A DNA stretch of 64,000 bases from Aedes albopictus (GCF_035046485.1 NC_085136.1:224320853-224384852), one strand, 5' to 3'. Positions 10,779 through 22,359 are shown, counted from the stretch's first letter. Numbers and translations are program-made. The notes: a model not told the origin generated them from the sequence alone.

Positions 10779-11397
10779 AATTCATTTTTATATATGTATA
10801 TAGGGTAAATACCTAGACTAGCTGCCCCGGCAAACTTTGTCTTGCCATGATGTGGTGGTTTGACAACTGTTGAGGTCATCGCTGCACCGCCATCTAGATT
10901 GGTTTATTTTTGATCGTGTTGATTTTCTTCCCAGCTTATTAGAAATCAGTATTTTATCAATGTTCTTACTTTTCCAGTTGATTTCTGTAACTTTTTATAC
11001 ATATAAACACAGCCACCATGAATACGAATCGAACCGTGTAAGAGTCATGCTGACCGGGTCACCCGTTCGTGAGTTTTGTTGCCTCAAAGGTACATCAAAC
11101 TCATTTTTATATATATAGATAGATAGATAGATAGATAGACTAGCTGAACCCGGCAAACTTTGTCTTGCCTACTGCGTTTTTTGACGTTTCAAGTTTCTAG
11201 CCAAGACCAAGTCCCCGGTCAAAATGTATGGAAGATCGATTTTCAAAAACTCTCAAATTTTCAAAGTTTTTTGACTCATAAGCCTTCCTTGGGTGAAAAC
11301 TAACAGAACAAAACTAAGACGACCAAAATTGGACCTCCCGTTCGCAAGTTATGCGCGGTCTCACGTATGCCACTGCATTTTTATATATATAGATAGG
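10455..11397 (+). mobile_element. Three head-to-tail TAGCTG-type units joined at microsatellites
   Basis: Unit 1 (about 10,455-10,815) ends in a (CAGA)n run. Unit 2 (10,816-11,138) starts ACTAGCTGCCCCGGCAAAC and ends in (TAGA)n. Unit 3 (11,139-11,397) starts TAGCTGAACCCGGCAAAC and ends TATATATATAGATAGG. Units 1 and 2 share the GCACCGC...CTAGAT...TTTATTT block. Unit 3 matches the reverse-orientation copy at 35,831-36,074 almost end to end. Every unit opens with the same motif and closes with a simple repeat, so new copies appear to insert at the simple-repeat tail of an existing copy. Confidence 0.75.
10690..10778 (+). repeat. (CAGA)n microsatellite
   Basis: About 22 tetranucleotide repeats with one CCGA variant. 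It forms the tail of the upstream TAGCTG-type unit. Thr/Asp/Arg/Gln-periodic open frames across it are artefacts. Confidence 0.95.
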
Positions 11398-11527
11398 AAT
11401 CCCGGAACCAATTCCTGGAGGACCACCAGGGGAAATTCTTGCATCATAGGAGGAATTTCAGGAGGAATACCGGGAGGAATTCCGAGGGATCCTTCTATGA
11501 TTTTTTAGTTGTATCGCTGGTGGAGAT
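11398..11527 (+). repeat. GAATTCC-type minisatellite, left flank of the hAT-like insertion
   Basis: GGAGGAATTTCAGGAGGAATACCGGGAGGAATTCC-like words start right after the TAGA tail of the previous element. The run is broken by the giant element at 11,528 and resumes at 19,825, so the insertion landed in a pre-existing array. Confidence 0.75.
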
Positions 11528-12099
11528 CATTGGCGTATCTAGGATTTTTCCCTAGGGGGTGCCTAGGGGGTGCCAGTTTCAGTGGCTTCCAAGATGCTTT
11601 TTTTAAGGAAATACCGATCCACCCTCAATTTCTTAGTATAATGATATATGTACCGCGTCGCGGGAAAACATAATTTGTATTTTCAGTTTGAACTTAAACT
11701 TAACAATCATTGCGACAACCCCTGTTTTGTCAAGAACACTTTTGAGAAGTATAAATACACAAAATTGCAGAATCAGAATACACATTTGCATTTTTAGTTT
11801 TACCACAAAATTAATGGCTAGAAAGCGTTTTTTGATTAGTAGAATATTACCACGTGGGCACGGAAATACTTTTACAGAAAAATTGTGAGTATGAATCTCA
11901 AAACTACAAAATCACTAGCTTCACTAACATATTATCAATCTAGTAGAAACCCGGAATTTGGTGCAAGCGAACTTCGATTTTTTAATCGAGATTCTGATGT
12001 TTGCAGCAAATTCCGATTTTGACTGAATTGGTAATTTATCTGGTGAATGGGATGATGTATAAAGCTGATTTTTTAAATAGTATTTCAAGCACTGTTTTA

Positions 12100-14847
12100 T
12101 TAATGTCAGCAATTCTATTGATATTTGTTTTTAAAAATTCTCCAATTACTCTTCAGGCAATTCCTTTGAGAATTCTTTTGGTGAAGCCATTCGACAATGA
12201 CTCTGGGAACTGCTTCAAATTTTTTTTGGAAATATCTTCGACAAGCCATTCTCCTTTTTTTGGACTTTTATTATTTATGCTATTCGGTATTCGTTCACCA
12301 TTTTTTTCAAAAACTCCTTCTTCATAAATCGCCTGTATAATTTTATTGAAAATTCTTCAGACACTTTCTTCTAGATTTCTTCAGGTTTTATGTAAGGAAT
12401 TCCTGCAGCAGATGATTCCGGAATATCTTCGGCAATTCCAATGTTACTTGCATTGAACATTAATTTATATTCGTAAAGTTTGGCAACTTCGATTATTACT
12501 TTTGGGAACTTCTTAGGTAATTCCTTTGGAAATTGATTCGGCAAATTTATTAGTGATTTCCTTCGGGAATTTATTGAAAAAAAAATTTGGCTGTTCTTTA
12601 ATAATTCTGTCAAGGTGATTCTACGGCAATTACTTTTAGGGTTCTTTTAAAATATTCTTCAGAAATCCTTACATGCTTTCGGAAAATTCTTTGAGAATTT
12701 CTTCGTTTTTTTTTTGTTTTTGTTTTCTTATAAAATATATTTCGGCAATTTATTTTGAGATTGGATTTGGCCAATTTCTTTAAAAAATCCTAATATTTTC
12801 TTCAGGAATTCTTCTGGCAACTCTTATATGGTTTTTCGAAAACTACTTTGAAAGCTCTAAGGTAATTTGAATGGATTTTTTTTCCGACAATTTCTTTGGG
12901 AATTATTTCAGTAAGGTTTTCGTGAATTCTAAAGGATTTTCTTTGACCAAGTCCAGTTGAGAATTTCTGATTTTCCAATTCAGCAACTTTCGGGAGCAAT
13001 AAATATAAATACAATTAATTCATGAAAAATTTCAAAAATAATCACGATAAAATTGCCTAATAAATTCGCAAAATAACGGAAAAAAATGCTAAAATAATTT
13101 CAGAGGAATAGAAATTGAAATTAAAAAAAAATCCAAAGAAATTGCTGATGAAATTCTAATGAAACTACCACAGAAATTGAAAAAAAAAAACAACCATGTC
13201 GACGGAATCTTCAAAGAAATGGCCATACTTGGGTCTAGCGAATACGGAGTTGTAGGTTTGAATCCCACCAGAACGCGATTTTTTTTCGTAAATTCATCTC
13301 TCAATTTGTCAATTAGCAACATTCTGTGCCTTCTAATTAATTACAACTTTTTTCCCGTACATTCCTATAGGATTTCATTAGAGTTTTCTCTAGTAATACC
13401 TCCTACGATTTCTCTGGAAATTCCAACTATTCCCGAAATTCAATTAGGGATTCCTCTAGAGATTTTTACTGGAATTCCTTGAAGAAGCCCAAGAGGAGTT
13501 CCGGGAGTAAAAAATAATAAAAAATTAAAAAAGTAGTACATACGTGATTAATTTGTATAGTAAGCCACAAATAAAAACTCTAGAGGAATTCCTGGATGAG
13601 TCTCTAGAAAAATCACTGGAAGGATCAAAGGCATTTCTGGAAGTATCCTAGGAAAACTGCCTAGAAGAACCCTAGCAAGAAGGCCAGGAGAAATCCCTAG
13701 AGGGATTCCTGCAGGTATCACAGTGAGGATTTCTTGACGAGACCTAGGAGGCATTCTTGAAACGTTAGAAGCAGCAGGAATCACTTATGGAGTCCCAGGA
13801 GGAGTTCCTGGATGAAAGTCAAGAGGATTTTCTGGAAGAATCAAATAAGAAATATTTGGAGAAATCCCAGGAAAAAAGCCCTTTAGGATTTGCAGGAGAA
13901 AACACTGAAGGTACTCCTGCAAGGCTCCTAGAAAAAATTCCTTGAATAATCCCAGCAAGTTTTTGAAGGAATCTCTGGAGAAATTCTTAGAATAATTCCT
14001 AGAAGAAATCCGGGAGATGTTACAGTAAGAAATTTTGGAGGAGTCCTAGGAGGAATTGCTGGAAGAACCACAGTAGGAACTGCTTGAGAAAGCCAACTGA
14101 AATTCCTGGAGGAAGACCAAGAGGAGTTCCTGGAGGAATCCCATGAGAAATGTATGTGAGAATCCTTGGATTGAATATCTTCGATAAAAATTCCTGGAGG
14201 ATCACCGGAGAGCTTCTGAAGAAATCACAGGAAAAATCTCAGGAGGTATTCTTAAGATAATTCTGGGGTGTATCATTGTAGAAATCTCAGAAGAATTCCT
14301 AGGAGGAATTGCTGGAGGAAACTGTACAGGAATTTATAGAGAAACTCCATCGGGAATGCCTGGTGGAATCCAAAGACAAAATCATTGGAATGCCAAGAGA
14401 AGTCCCTGCAAGGACCGGTAGAGGTATTCTGGAAGAATCTTTAGAGAAGGCCCTGAAGGAATCGCAGGAGGAATTTCTGAAGAAATGTCAGGAAGATATC
14501 CCGGAAGAATTCCAGCTATTCCTACTAGGATGAATTCGTAAAAAAATCACTAGAAGAATTTCTGAAGGGATTGCTGGAAGAACCGCAGGAGGAGTTGTTT
14601 GAGGTATTCTTGGAGGAAGGCCAAAGGGAGTTTCTGCAGGAGTTCCATGAGGAATTTTTAAAGGAATTCCTGAATGAGTCCTTGGAGAAATCCCTGGTAG
14701 GACAACCAAAGAAATTTCTGCAAGAGTTCCAGGAAGATTACCTGGAAAGATCCCAGCAAAAAGCCAAAAAAAAAAGCTCTAGAAGAATCCGTAGCATAAT
14801 TTCTGAACTACCACAGTTAAAATATATTAAGGAAGAACCGCAGGAAT
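12100..14847 (+). repeat. GAATTCC-type minisatellite inside hAT-like element 1
   Basis: Degenerate words such as GGAATTCCTGGAGGAATC and AATTTCTGAAGGAATTGCTGG repeat with a period near 15 bp. They are strongest at 13,560-14,847 and weaker and AT-richer at 12,100-13,550. The word orientation is opposite to the array at 52,360-59,715. Because 15 is divisible by three, both strands hold many Glu/Phe/Leu-rich open frames (for example 14,309-14,533 and 14,571-14,849 on +); these are not genes. Confidence 0.85.
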
Positions 14848-15204
14848 AGGACAGATCGGTGAAGTACTAGATTTGTAGTAATGAGCTGAATTTTAGTATG
14901 GTGAGAAGGTCAATTCTCCGTTTCTGCAGTGAAATGGTACAAAAAGCGTGGGTATTATGATTCCTTGCCTAATTTGATGCTGTTTGAGCAAAACTTTGGG
15001 CAACAGTGTTGTTGTTTTCTCCATTTCTTGCAACATAAACAACATAGTTATCCAAAGTTTTGCTCAAACAGCATCAAATTAGGCAGGGAATCATAATACC
15101 CACGCTTTTTGTACCATTTCATTGCAGAAACAGAGAACTGACCTTCTCACCATACTAAAATTCAGCTCATTACTACAAATCTAGTACTACACCGAACGTG
15201 CCCC
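14848..15204. mobile_element. Foldback MITE of 357 bp
   Basis: Long near-perfect arms: the left arm (from about 14,850; GTACTAGATTTGTAGTAATG, GCGTGGGTATTATGATTCC, AGCAAAACTTTG) reappears reversed down to 15,204. The central loop of about 50 bp includes TGTTGTTGTTTTCTCC. It interrupts the GAATTCC array. The few arm mismatches imply moderate age. Confidence 0.85.
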
Positions 15205-15240
15205 ATTGCTAGAGGAATCCCAGCTGGAATATCTGGAGAA

Positions 15241-15353
15241 GCGCTTCCCAAAATCAGTTTTCGTGGCGCCCCCACGTTTCGGAGGCTCGCTTTTTCTACA
15301 CATTTTATCGAGCCTGCAAGAGGCTGGTGCATAAAACGGAGTTTAGGAAGCGC
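15241..15353. mobile_element. Small MITE-like insert with GCGCTTCC ends
   Basis: GCGCTTCC at 15,241-15,248 is matched by GGAAGCGC at 15,346-15,353. The GC-rich body (GTGGCGCCCCCACG, GAGGCTCGC...GAGCCTGCAAGAGGCT) differs sharply from the surrounding array. The TSD is not clear. Confidence 0.5.
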
Positions 15354-15850
15354 GGATCTGGAGGAATTCCTAGAATTTCTGGAGGTATCATAGAAGTAAT
15401 TTCCAGAGAAATCCTAGAATCAGGAATGCCGGAGGTATCCTAAAAGATGTCCCTCTAACAAATGCCTGGAGGAATACCTACAGTTCTCCTTTAAAGAATC
15501 GGTAGAAGTATACTGGAGGAATCCCTGATAGAATCGCAGGAGAAATTTCTTGAGGAATCTCAGGAAGATTTCTCGAAAGTATTGCAGCATGTAAGTATGC
15601 CAGGTGATATCCCTAGAAGTATTTCTGAAGGAATCCTAATGGGAATTGCTTGAAGAATTCCAGTTGAATGAAATCTCTGATGGAATTCCTGGAAGAATCA
15701 CCGGAGGAATTTCTGAATGAATCCCAGGAAGGTTGTCCTGAATAACCCCACCAGGAATTCTTGAATAAATCCCAAGATATTTTTTTTAGAAGAATCCCTC
15801 GAAGAATTCCAAGAAGTACCATAGAAAGAATTCCCAAGGAACATTCACTC
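15354..15850 (+). repeat. GAATTCC-type minisatellite, continuation
   Basis: Same 15-bp-period words as upstream (GGAGGAATTCCTAG, GAAGAATTCCAGTTG). The minus-strand open frame 15,613-15,852 is a repeat artefact. Confidence 0.8.
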
Positions 15851-16543
15851 ATTTAACCAACATTGCAATGACATTTTTATTCCACTTTTGATTGAATTAC
15901 AGTTTAACATTATTTCATCACAGCTTGTAATCAGGCGTTTGTAGGAATTCTCCACACAAAATAAAATCAAAAACTTTTTTTCAAATACTATTTTCTTTTC
16001 TTTTATTAAAACCGAAACTCTACCCACAACTGTACTCCTTAACATCACTTACAAAACTGCCTCATCCAACGCCTTCCCATGCTCAGCAACCTATCTTTCG
16101 TCTTTTTCCCGTTCGTTCGTTTATGCGCTCGGATGACACGCACACAAACGTATCACGCGGGTGCTCGTCTCTCTCGCTTTCGGATTCGATGGAAACATCT
16201 TTGCGGCGCGGCTTGTGGTTATGTACCTAATTCCGCTCTCTAGTGAAACACTGATATAAATTCTAACTCTTTTTTTCGTTATAACTGAATCATTTCAAAC
16301 AAATTACTAAACCGATACATAATCGAATATTGAACATTTAATTTTATTTAGATTACTTCCTACATCCTCCTCTTCCCCTACTCTGACTAAAGATTGGACA
16401 GACTACTAATGAAAAAATAGAGTTTAAAAACCTGCATAAATAAACAAAGAAAACCTGTAAATAAATTGAAAAAAGTGATTAATTATAGGTAAAATATAAT
16501 CAATAATATCAATAATTATTTTCCTCATCAGATTAACTTAGAT
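15851..16543. other. Non-repetitive spacer inside hAT-like element 1
   Basis: AT-rich, with a pyrimidine- and CG-containing island at about 16,060-16,220 (CTCTCTCGCTTTCGGATTCG, GCGGCGCGGC). No frame or RNA gene is recognised. It lies directly upstream of the 70-bp satellite. Confidence 0.4.
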
Positions 16544-17290
16544 CAAACGATTCCTCAGAGACGCACCAACCCGCTCGAGGATATGGATTTTATTTCATCA
16601 GATCCACTTGGATCGAACGCCTCCTCAGAGACGCACCAACCCGCTCGAGGGTATGGATTTTCTCTCATCAGACCCACTTGGATCGAACGCCTCCTCGGAG
16701 ACGCACCAACCCGCTCGAGGGTATGGATTTTCTTTCATCAGATCCACTTGGATCGAACGCCTCCTCAGAGACGCACCAACCCGCTCGAGGGTATGGATTT
16801 TATTTCATCAGATCCACTTGGATCGAACGCCTCCTCGGAGACGCACCAACCCGCTCGAGGGTATGGATTTTTTTCTTATTAGATCCACTTGGATCGAACG
16901 CCTCCTCAGAGACGCACCAACCCGCTCGAGGGTATGGATTTTCTTTCATCAGATCCACTTGGATCGAACGCCTCCTCAGAGACGCACCAACCCGCTCGAG
17001 GGTATGGATTTTATTTCATCAGATCCACTTGGATCGAACGCCTCCTCGGAGACGCACCAACCCGCTCGAGGGTATGGATTTTTTCTTATTAGATCCACTT
17101 GGATCGAACGCCTCCTCAGAGACGCACCAACCCGCTCGAGGGTATGGATTTTCTTTCATCAGATCCACTTGGATCGAACGCCTCCTCAGAGACGCACCAA
17201 CCCGCTCGAGGGTATGGATTTTCTTTCATCAGATCCACTTGGATCGAACGCCTCCTCGGAGACGCACCAACCCGCTCGAGGGTATGGATG
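16544..17290 (+). repeat. 70-bp satellite array, about 10.5 units
   Basis: The unit contains GATCCACTTGGATCGAACGC, CTCCTC(A/G)GAGACGCACC, AACCCGCTCGAGG and TATGGATTT. The period is 70 bp (71 in two units with an extra T in the T run). Alternating A/G variants at CTC(A/G)GAG recur in a higher-order pattern, so blocks of several units were duplicated together. Since 70 is not divisible by three, the 247-263-codon open frames cycle through all three readings of the same unit and are not a protein. Confidence 0.95.
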
Positions 17291-18026
17291 GATTGAGGTT
17301 TTCAAGCTCAACGTTACCAATCAAGTATCAAAACCAGAAAATATTCCTTCGCAACGCTCTGAATCGCTTGTCACAGATTCATCCATTCACAATCTCTGAT
17401 CTTAAAACTCTCTTGGATTGAGGTTTTCAAGCTCAATGTTACCAATCAAGTATCAAAACCAGAAAATATTCCTTCGCAATGCTCTGAATCGCTTGTCACA
17501 GATTCATCCATTCACAATCTCCGATCTTAAAACTCACTTGGATTGAGGTTTTCAAGCTCAATGTTACCAATCAAGTATCAAAACCAGAAAATATTCCTTC
17601 GAATCGCTCTGAATCGCATACCACAGATTCATCCATTCACAATCTCCGATCTTAAAACTCTCTTGGATTGTGGTTTTCAAGCTCAACGTTACCAATCAAG
17701 TATCAAAACCAGAAAATATTCCTTCGCAACGCTCTGAATCGCATACCACAGATTCATCCATTCGCAATCTCCGATCTTAAAACTCTCTTGGATTTAGGTT
17801 TTCAAGCTCAACGTTACCAATCGAGTATCAAAACCAGAAAATATTCCTTCGAAACGCTCTGAATCGCTTGTCACAGATTTATCCATTCACAATTTTCGAT
17901 CTTAAAACTCTCTTGGATTGAGGTTTTCAAGCTCAACGTTACCAATCAAGTATCAAAACCAGAAAATATTCCTTCGCAATGCTCTGAATCGCTTGCCACA
18001 GATTCATCCATTCACAATTTTCGATC
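17291..18026 (+). repeat. 125-bp satellite array, about 6 units
   Basis: GATTG(A/T)GGTTTTCAAGCTCA recurs at 17,291, 17,416, 17,541, 17,666 and on, exactly 125 bp apart. Units share AACCAGAAAATATTCCTTCG and CACAGATTCATCCATTCACA. The array starts within one base of the end of the 70-bp satellite, with no spacer. Divergence between units is a few percent. Confidence 0.95.
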
Positions 18027-19200
18027 GGGATCTTCCGTTATAAATAAAAACTGTAATTACTTTTCAATAATTTATTTTTTTTCTCAATTATTATTATTTT
18101 TTCACTCACGCGCACAGAGGCACAACACTTCTCAATGACATCATTCTTCAAACTGACTTCCCTTCACTCTCCTCCCATTCAATGCTGCTCGAAGCTCTCT
18201 TTTATCTCTTTCTCGCTGCTTTGTTCAAACAAAAGTGGAGAAGTTATTCAGCAATCTTTTCTGCAAGCGCGATACAGGCTTTACAGTCGGAAGTAATCTG
18301 TGTTATATCAGCCTCATATTAAACTTGTATTCAGCTATAATAACCTGCTGCGAAAACAAAAACAAATTGAAGTGCGAGGTGCAATTATAGTCCAATCATG
18401 TTTATTTGTCGCATCTCAACGCATTTATAACACACAAGCTCTTCTAAAAATTTCTCAACTTGGGATTTGAACTCGTGATCTCCCAATCACCCGTCGCATG
18501 CCTTGCCGACTACGCCATCCTGGAACTGGTTAATTGCTCACTGAGAGTGTAATATCTTCGCAATGCTGTGAAAGATCAATATTCAGATTTATGGAAGGTT
18601 GTTAATAGATATCTATTAAAAAAAAAGTTGTGAAGATGACTACAATTTTAAAATGCTACTGAAATTAGCAAATGTTTCGAATATTTTGCATTGGTGTGCA
18701 ACAAACATCAATACATATTTAATAATGAGAAACGTTCCAGTACTGTTCTATTATAATCACTTTGACCTGTTGTTCAATCGAAAAGTGATAATTGTACAAA
18801 CAAATCATAAACCCGTTTATATAGCTTACTGTTGAACCATTATTGAACGTACCCACAATAGCTGAAATATTAAACATCGAAAGCATTTGTTCAACTTATG
18901 TAGACCACAATAATCAGCTATCGGAAACTGTGGAACATAAGCTTATTGACGCGTAGAAAAAAGTTCTTCTTCAGCTTATATTAAAGCTAGTAAGGGCAAA
19001 TCGAACAAACAAAAATTGCTGACGTTTGTTATGCTTATAATTAAATTGCTGTTCGCATACGTGCCAAATGTTACATTTTAGCTTATTTACAATGTAAATA
19101 GCATCATTTCAGCTTATTATTCTGCATTTGGTTTTGTTCAGCTGCGAATGTTATAAACCGGCATTAGTTCGACATGCATGCTTCTTAATGACTTTGAATT
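18027..19200. other. Non-repetitive DNA between the satellites and the right end of element 1
   Basis: AT-rich, with a tRNA-like module on the minus strand (18,455-18,527). Short open frames have no recognisable motif. At 19,200-19,380 GAATTCC-type words reappear, then GC-richer DNA (19,440-19,620) leads to the right terminus. Confidence 0.4.
18455..18527 (-). other. tRNA-like module (not a functional tRNA call)
   Basis: Read on the minus strand it runs CCAGGATGGCGTAGTCGGCA (box-A-like) ... CACGAGTTCAAATCCCAAG (box-B-like). The clover-leaf stems are imperfect. It resembles the module at 29,178-29,245 inside a different TIR element, including GGATGGCG and the CATGCG core. It is probably a SINE or tRNA relic carried within repeats. 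Confidence 0.5.
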
Positions 19201-19824
19201 GTTCCTTGGGTTTCGAAAGAAATCCTACGAGAAATTGCTGGATCAATCTGTGCAGAAATTTCTAGTATGTACAACCTCATCAGAATTGCCTGGAGAATTC
19301 TGAGGGAAGTTTATTAAAGAAATATCGGGAGGAATCACTGTATGAATAGATAAAGGTATTACTGGAGGAATCCATGGAGAATGTGATTGATTGTTCTTAT
19401 TGTTCGAGTAGTTGAAAATCGGAGTTTTTGACACGCCAAAATCGATACTTCTCCTAAACCGTGTGGCGGACGTACGTCGAGCTGGACGTCGCTGGATAGA
19501 GGGCCAGATCCGCTGTCCAGCGCACTACGTCCGACGTTAGATTTTACGTATGGATTTTGAGATAATTCGATTGTCGGGTGTGGGGAAACTTCGGGTTTCA
19601 ACCGCGACGACAATATCAATATTCAAAACGCCAAAACGTACAACAGGTATATAAATAATTCCGGGTGTGTTTAGGTTTTATTCGAATGTGCCATTAATAA
19701 ATATTGAAATTTATCGTGTGAAACTTTAAATTTTAGGTGACTGTCAAGGAAAAATTCTAAGGGGTGCCAAATTTATTCTAGGGGGTGCCAGGCACCCTTG
19801 GAACCCCCCCAAGCTACGCCAATG

Positions 19825-20130
19825 GTGGAGATCCTAAAACAATCCATGGAGGAATATGTGAAAGAAAAATCTAAAGGATAAGTGGATTTCCTAGATAAAG
19901 CCCTGCAGGAATCTTGGCAAGAATCACCAAAAGAATCCCTGTATTAATTAAAAAAAAAACAGGGAGAGTTGCTTCAGAAATTTCGGAAGAAATTCCTGAA
20001 GGTATCCGTATGAGAATCCCTGGAGCAATCATCGATGGAATTATTGGTGACAATTTTGTAGAACCCCTGATGCCATTCTTGAATCATCATGAAGCCATCC
20101 TGAGAGAATAAAAAAGTTTCATCATTGTGT
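19825..20130 (+). repeat. GAATTCC-type minisatellite, right flank of hAT-like element 1
   Basis: After the TSD at 19,825-19,832 the array resumes with AATCCATGGAGGAATATG, GAAGAAATTCCTGAAGG and similar words, then fades by about 20,130. It is the continuation of 11,398-11,527. Confidence 0.7.
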
Positions 20131-20166
20131 GGCTTGTTGAAAAGAGTTCGGTGTTTTGTAGATAAA

Positions 20167-20662
20167 AAAGCTTTACTGCAATTTTATTACGCTTGCATAC
20201 ATTCTATCCCACAGAATTTAATTATAGTTTGGGGTCATGCTTCCAAATCAAAACTTAAAAAGGTTCAAGTGCTGCAGAATACCTAGATGTATCAAAGTTA
20301 TTTTCAATTTATCTCCCTTGTTTTCGACGACTTCGCTTTACACTGATTTGCATCATGTTATTCCAATTCTTGGTTTACGTGATTTCAACACTGTCATGTA
20401 TGTACACAATGCTTTGAACGATCGTAACTTTCATCACAACATTGAATTTCCAAATAGAGCAAATATACGTACCACAAGACATGCACATGAACTGTTGAGA
20501 AACAGAGCGAACACGAACCTGGACCTTATCTGCATAACAAACTATGGCCCTTCAAAGTTCAACTCCATTCCTTCTGGCATTAAAGGTATAACGAATACAA
20601 TCCTCTTCAAAAGGAAGTTTAAGCAATATTTACTACGGAATGTAAGCGAATATATCGTATAG
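20167..20662 (+). pseudogene. C-terminal remnant of a non-LTR retrotransposon reverse transcriptase
   Basis: The first part (20,167-20,283) reads LIIVWGHASKSKLKKVQVLQN in one frame and then meets a stop. The reading continues in another frame as CIKVIFNLSPLF... to NSIPSGIKGITNTILFKRKFKQYLL and a stop at 20,660-20,662. These are the typical end motifs of CR1/L2/jockey-type RTs (thumb and tail, 'SLP.IK....FK.KLK.YL'). The catalytic domain is missing, so this is a 5'-truncated, frameshifted copy. The family name is uncertain within those clades. Confidence 0.75.
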
Positions 20663-20983
20663 TGTGTCAACCTTTCCTTAAATGTAGGTTTTTCTGGCTC
20701 CTGATAGTTTTTGCCTGTTTTTCACTTAAATTAAAGGAAAAATAATCAATTTGAAGTTATAAGCCACAAACGTTATCACAAGGTTGTATGCTTAGTTTAA
20801 TAGTTTTGTTTAATTCTCTAGTTAATTAGTGATTCCCTTCAAAGGAACATAGTTTCACTGGGAATTCACATTTCTTGAATTAGTTATAATTGTTCTCCGC
20901 GTTATTTTTGTATTTTTTTTTGTTAGTAAGTGTCCATTACCAGAGGGCACAAAAAAAAACTATTTATCTTTTGCCCAATACAA
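20663..20983. other. Probable 3' UTR of the LINE remnant and flank
   Basis: AT-rich sequence after the RT stop, with no further feature before the next element begins. No poly-A-like end or TSD was fixed. Confidence 0.4.
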
Positions 20984-22359
20984 CCCGACTAGAAGATTCT
21001 AACAAAAATATAACATAATTGTATCAAACCATGATACAGGGGATAGACAAAATGATCGGGACAGGCAAAATTTCCACTTTTCAAAAAATGTTCAATTAGC
21101 TGTAACTTTTCGATTAGTGCATCAAATATTCTAAAATTTTCACTGTAAGTTGATCAACTAGTTGTGTATTAGTGGACAAAATTTGGAAAAGATCGGGCTA
21201 TTCTGCACGAAGTTATAAGCATTTTAGAAAAAGGTAGAATTATCCGATAGCCAACTTTGAGCTGTTATATCTCCGGATTCAATGAACCGAATGCAATGAA
21301 ATTTTGTTCATTTATGACTCATATAATGAGCTCTGAAAAACTTTTGAAACAACTTGAAGTTATTAACGAGAGAAAAAGTTATAGCGATTTCATTAATTTT
21401 ATGATTTTTTAGTAAATTGGTCTATTTTTAATATGCATCCCATTACTTTTTCAATGAATTGCCGCCTATGTTGTTAATTTTTTTTTAAAACATATCTGTA
21501 TTCAAGAGAATCAGAGGGAATTTAAATGAACTATAATTAGCATCTTGAATTTTTAAACGATGTTGAAATTTAAGAAAATTTGGTGTTTTATAAAAAAAAT
21601 AATCAAATTGTTATAATTTTCTTCCGTGTTAAGAATTTTAAGTTATGTCAAAAGTTTTCCGAAGCTCATTATATAAGTCATAAATGGTCAAAATTTCATT
21701 ACATTCGGTTCATTAAATTCGGAGATATAGCAGCTCAAAGTTGGCTATCGGATAATTTTACCTTTTTTTAGAATCTTTATAACTTCGTCCAGAATCGTTC
21801 GACCTTTTCCGAATTTTGTTCACTGATACACAAATAGTTGATCAACTTACAGTGAAAATTTGAGAATATTTGATGCACTTATCGAAAAGTTACAGCTATT
21901 TGAAAATTTTTTGAGAAGGGAAAATTTTGCCTGTCCCGATCATTTTGTCTATCCCCTGTATGTAGATCTCATTGTGATATAATTATGTTTAACATCATTG
22001 GCGTTTAAAAATATTACAACTCAGTTGTATCAGATTATGTTATAAATGTTGTTCAATAACTCATTGTGAAATAATTTAGTTCTGATTCATTGACATTCAG
22101 AACATCATTTTACACAATTGTATCAATATATGATAGAAACTAGTTTTCTTGAAGCTTAAATTTATATCATATTGTGTTATAATTTTAATCTGATTATAAC
22201 AAATTAGGTTATTATTTTGATTAGACCGGTGTAGTTTTTGTTACAGCTTTAGTTATTTTAACATCATCCTGCATCTAGTTATAACAAAATAAGTTAGAGA
22301 AAAATTTCATATCAAAATAACACAATGTGTTACAAACTTGATATATTTTTCTATTCGGG
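20984..22359. mobile_element. TATAACA-rich MITE interrupted by a TA-flanked palindromic element
   Basis: The ends CCCGACTAGAA and (reverse complement) TCCCGAATAGAA enclose AT-rich DNA full of TTATAACAAAAT, GTTATAA and TGTATCA words. The same word set and CCCGAGCAG-type ends occur at 54,171-54,739. The 922-bp element at 21,037-21,958 was inserted into it. Confidence 0.6.
21037..21958. mobile_element. TA-flanked palindromic element, copy 1 (Tc1/mariner-type signature)
   Basis: The TIRs begin CAGGGGATAGACAAAATGAT and are flanked by TA (21,035-21,036 and 21,959-21,960). The inverted repeat runs deep (over 300 bp per arm, including GCTGTAACTTTTCG and GATAGCCAACTTTGAGCTG), so the whole element can fold back. 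There is no transposase. A second copy lies at 24,727-25,645. The TA TSD and CAGGGG ends fit a Tc1/mariner-type non-autonomous family. Confidence 0.85.

Larger units (their letters stand above)
11528..19824. mobile_element. Giant hAT-like TIR element 1 (8.3 kb) with minisatellite cargo
   Basis: The left end CATTGGCGTATCTAGG and right end (reverse complement CATTGGCGTAGCTTGG) are inverted repeats followed by G-rich GGGGGTGCC blocks. The flanks carry a perfect 8-bp TSD, GTGGAGAT (11,520-11,527 and 19,825-19,832). An 8-bp TSD is typical of the hAT superfamily; P-type elements are the alternative. Inside there is no transposase but there are a GAATTCC-type array, a 357-bp foldback MITE, a 70-bp satellite and a 125-bp satellite. 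It is either a very large non-autonomous element or a small one inflated by tandem expansion and nested insertions. Confidence 0.8.

Noticed and set aside
16583..17421. Open frames of 247 and 263 codons
   Set aside because: They are three-frame readings of a 70-bp satellite; the peptide repeats MDRTPP.. / SSDPLGSNASS.. / RSTWIERLL.. because 70 is not divisible by three.
16544..18026. CRISPR-like array
   Set aside because: Units are contiguous with no variable spacers, and the DNA is insect; these are satellites.
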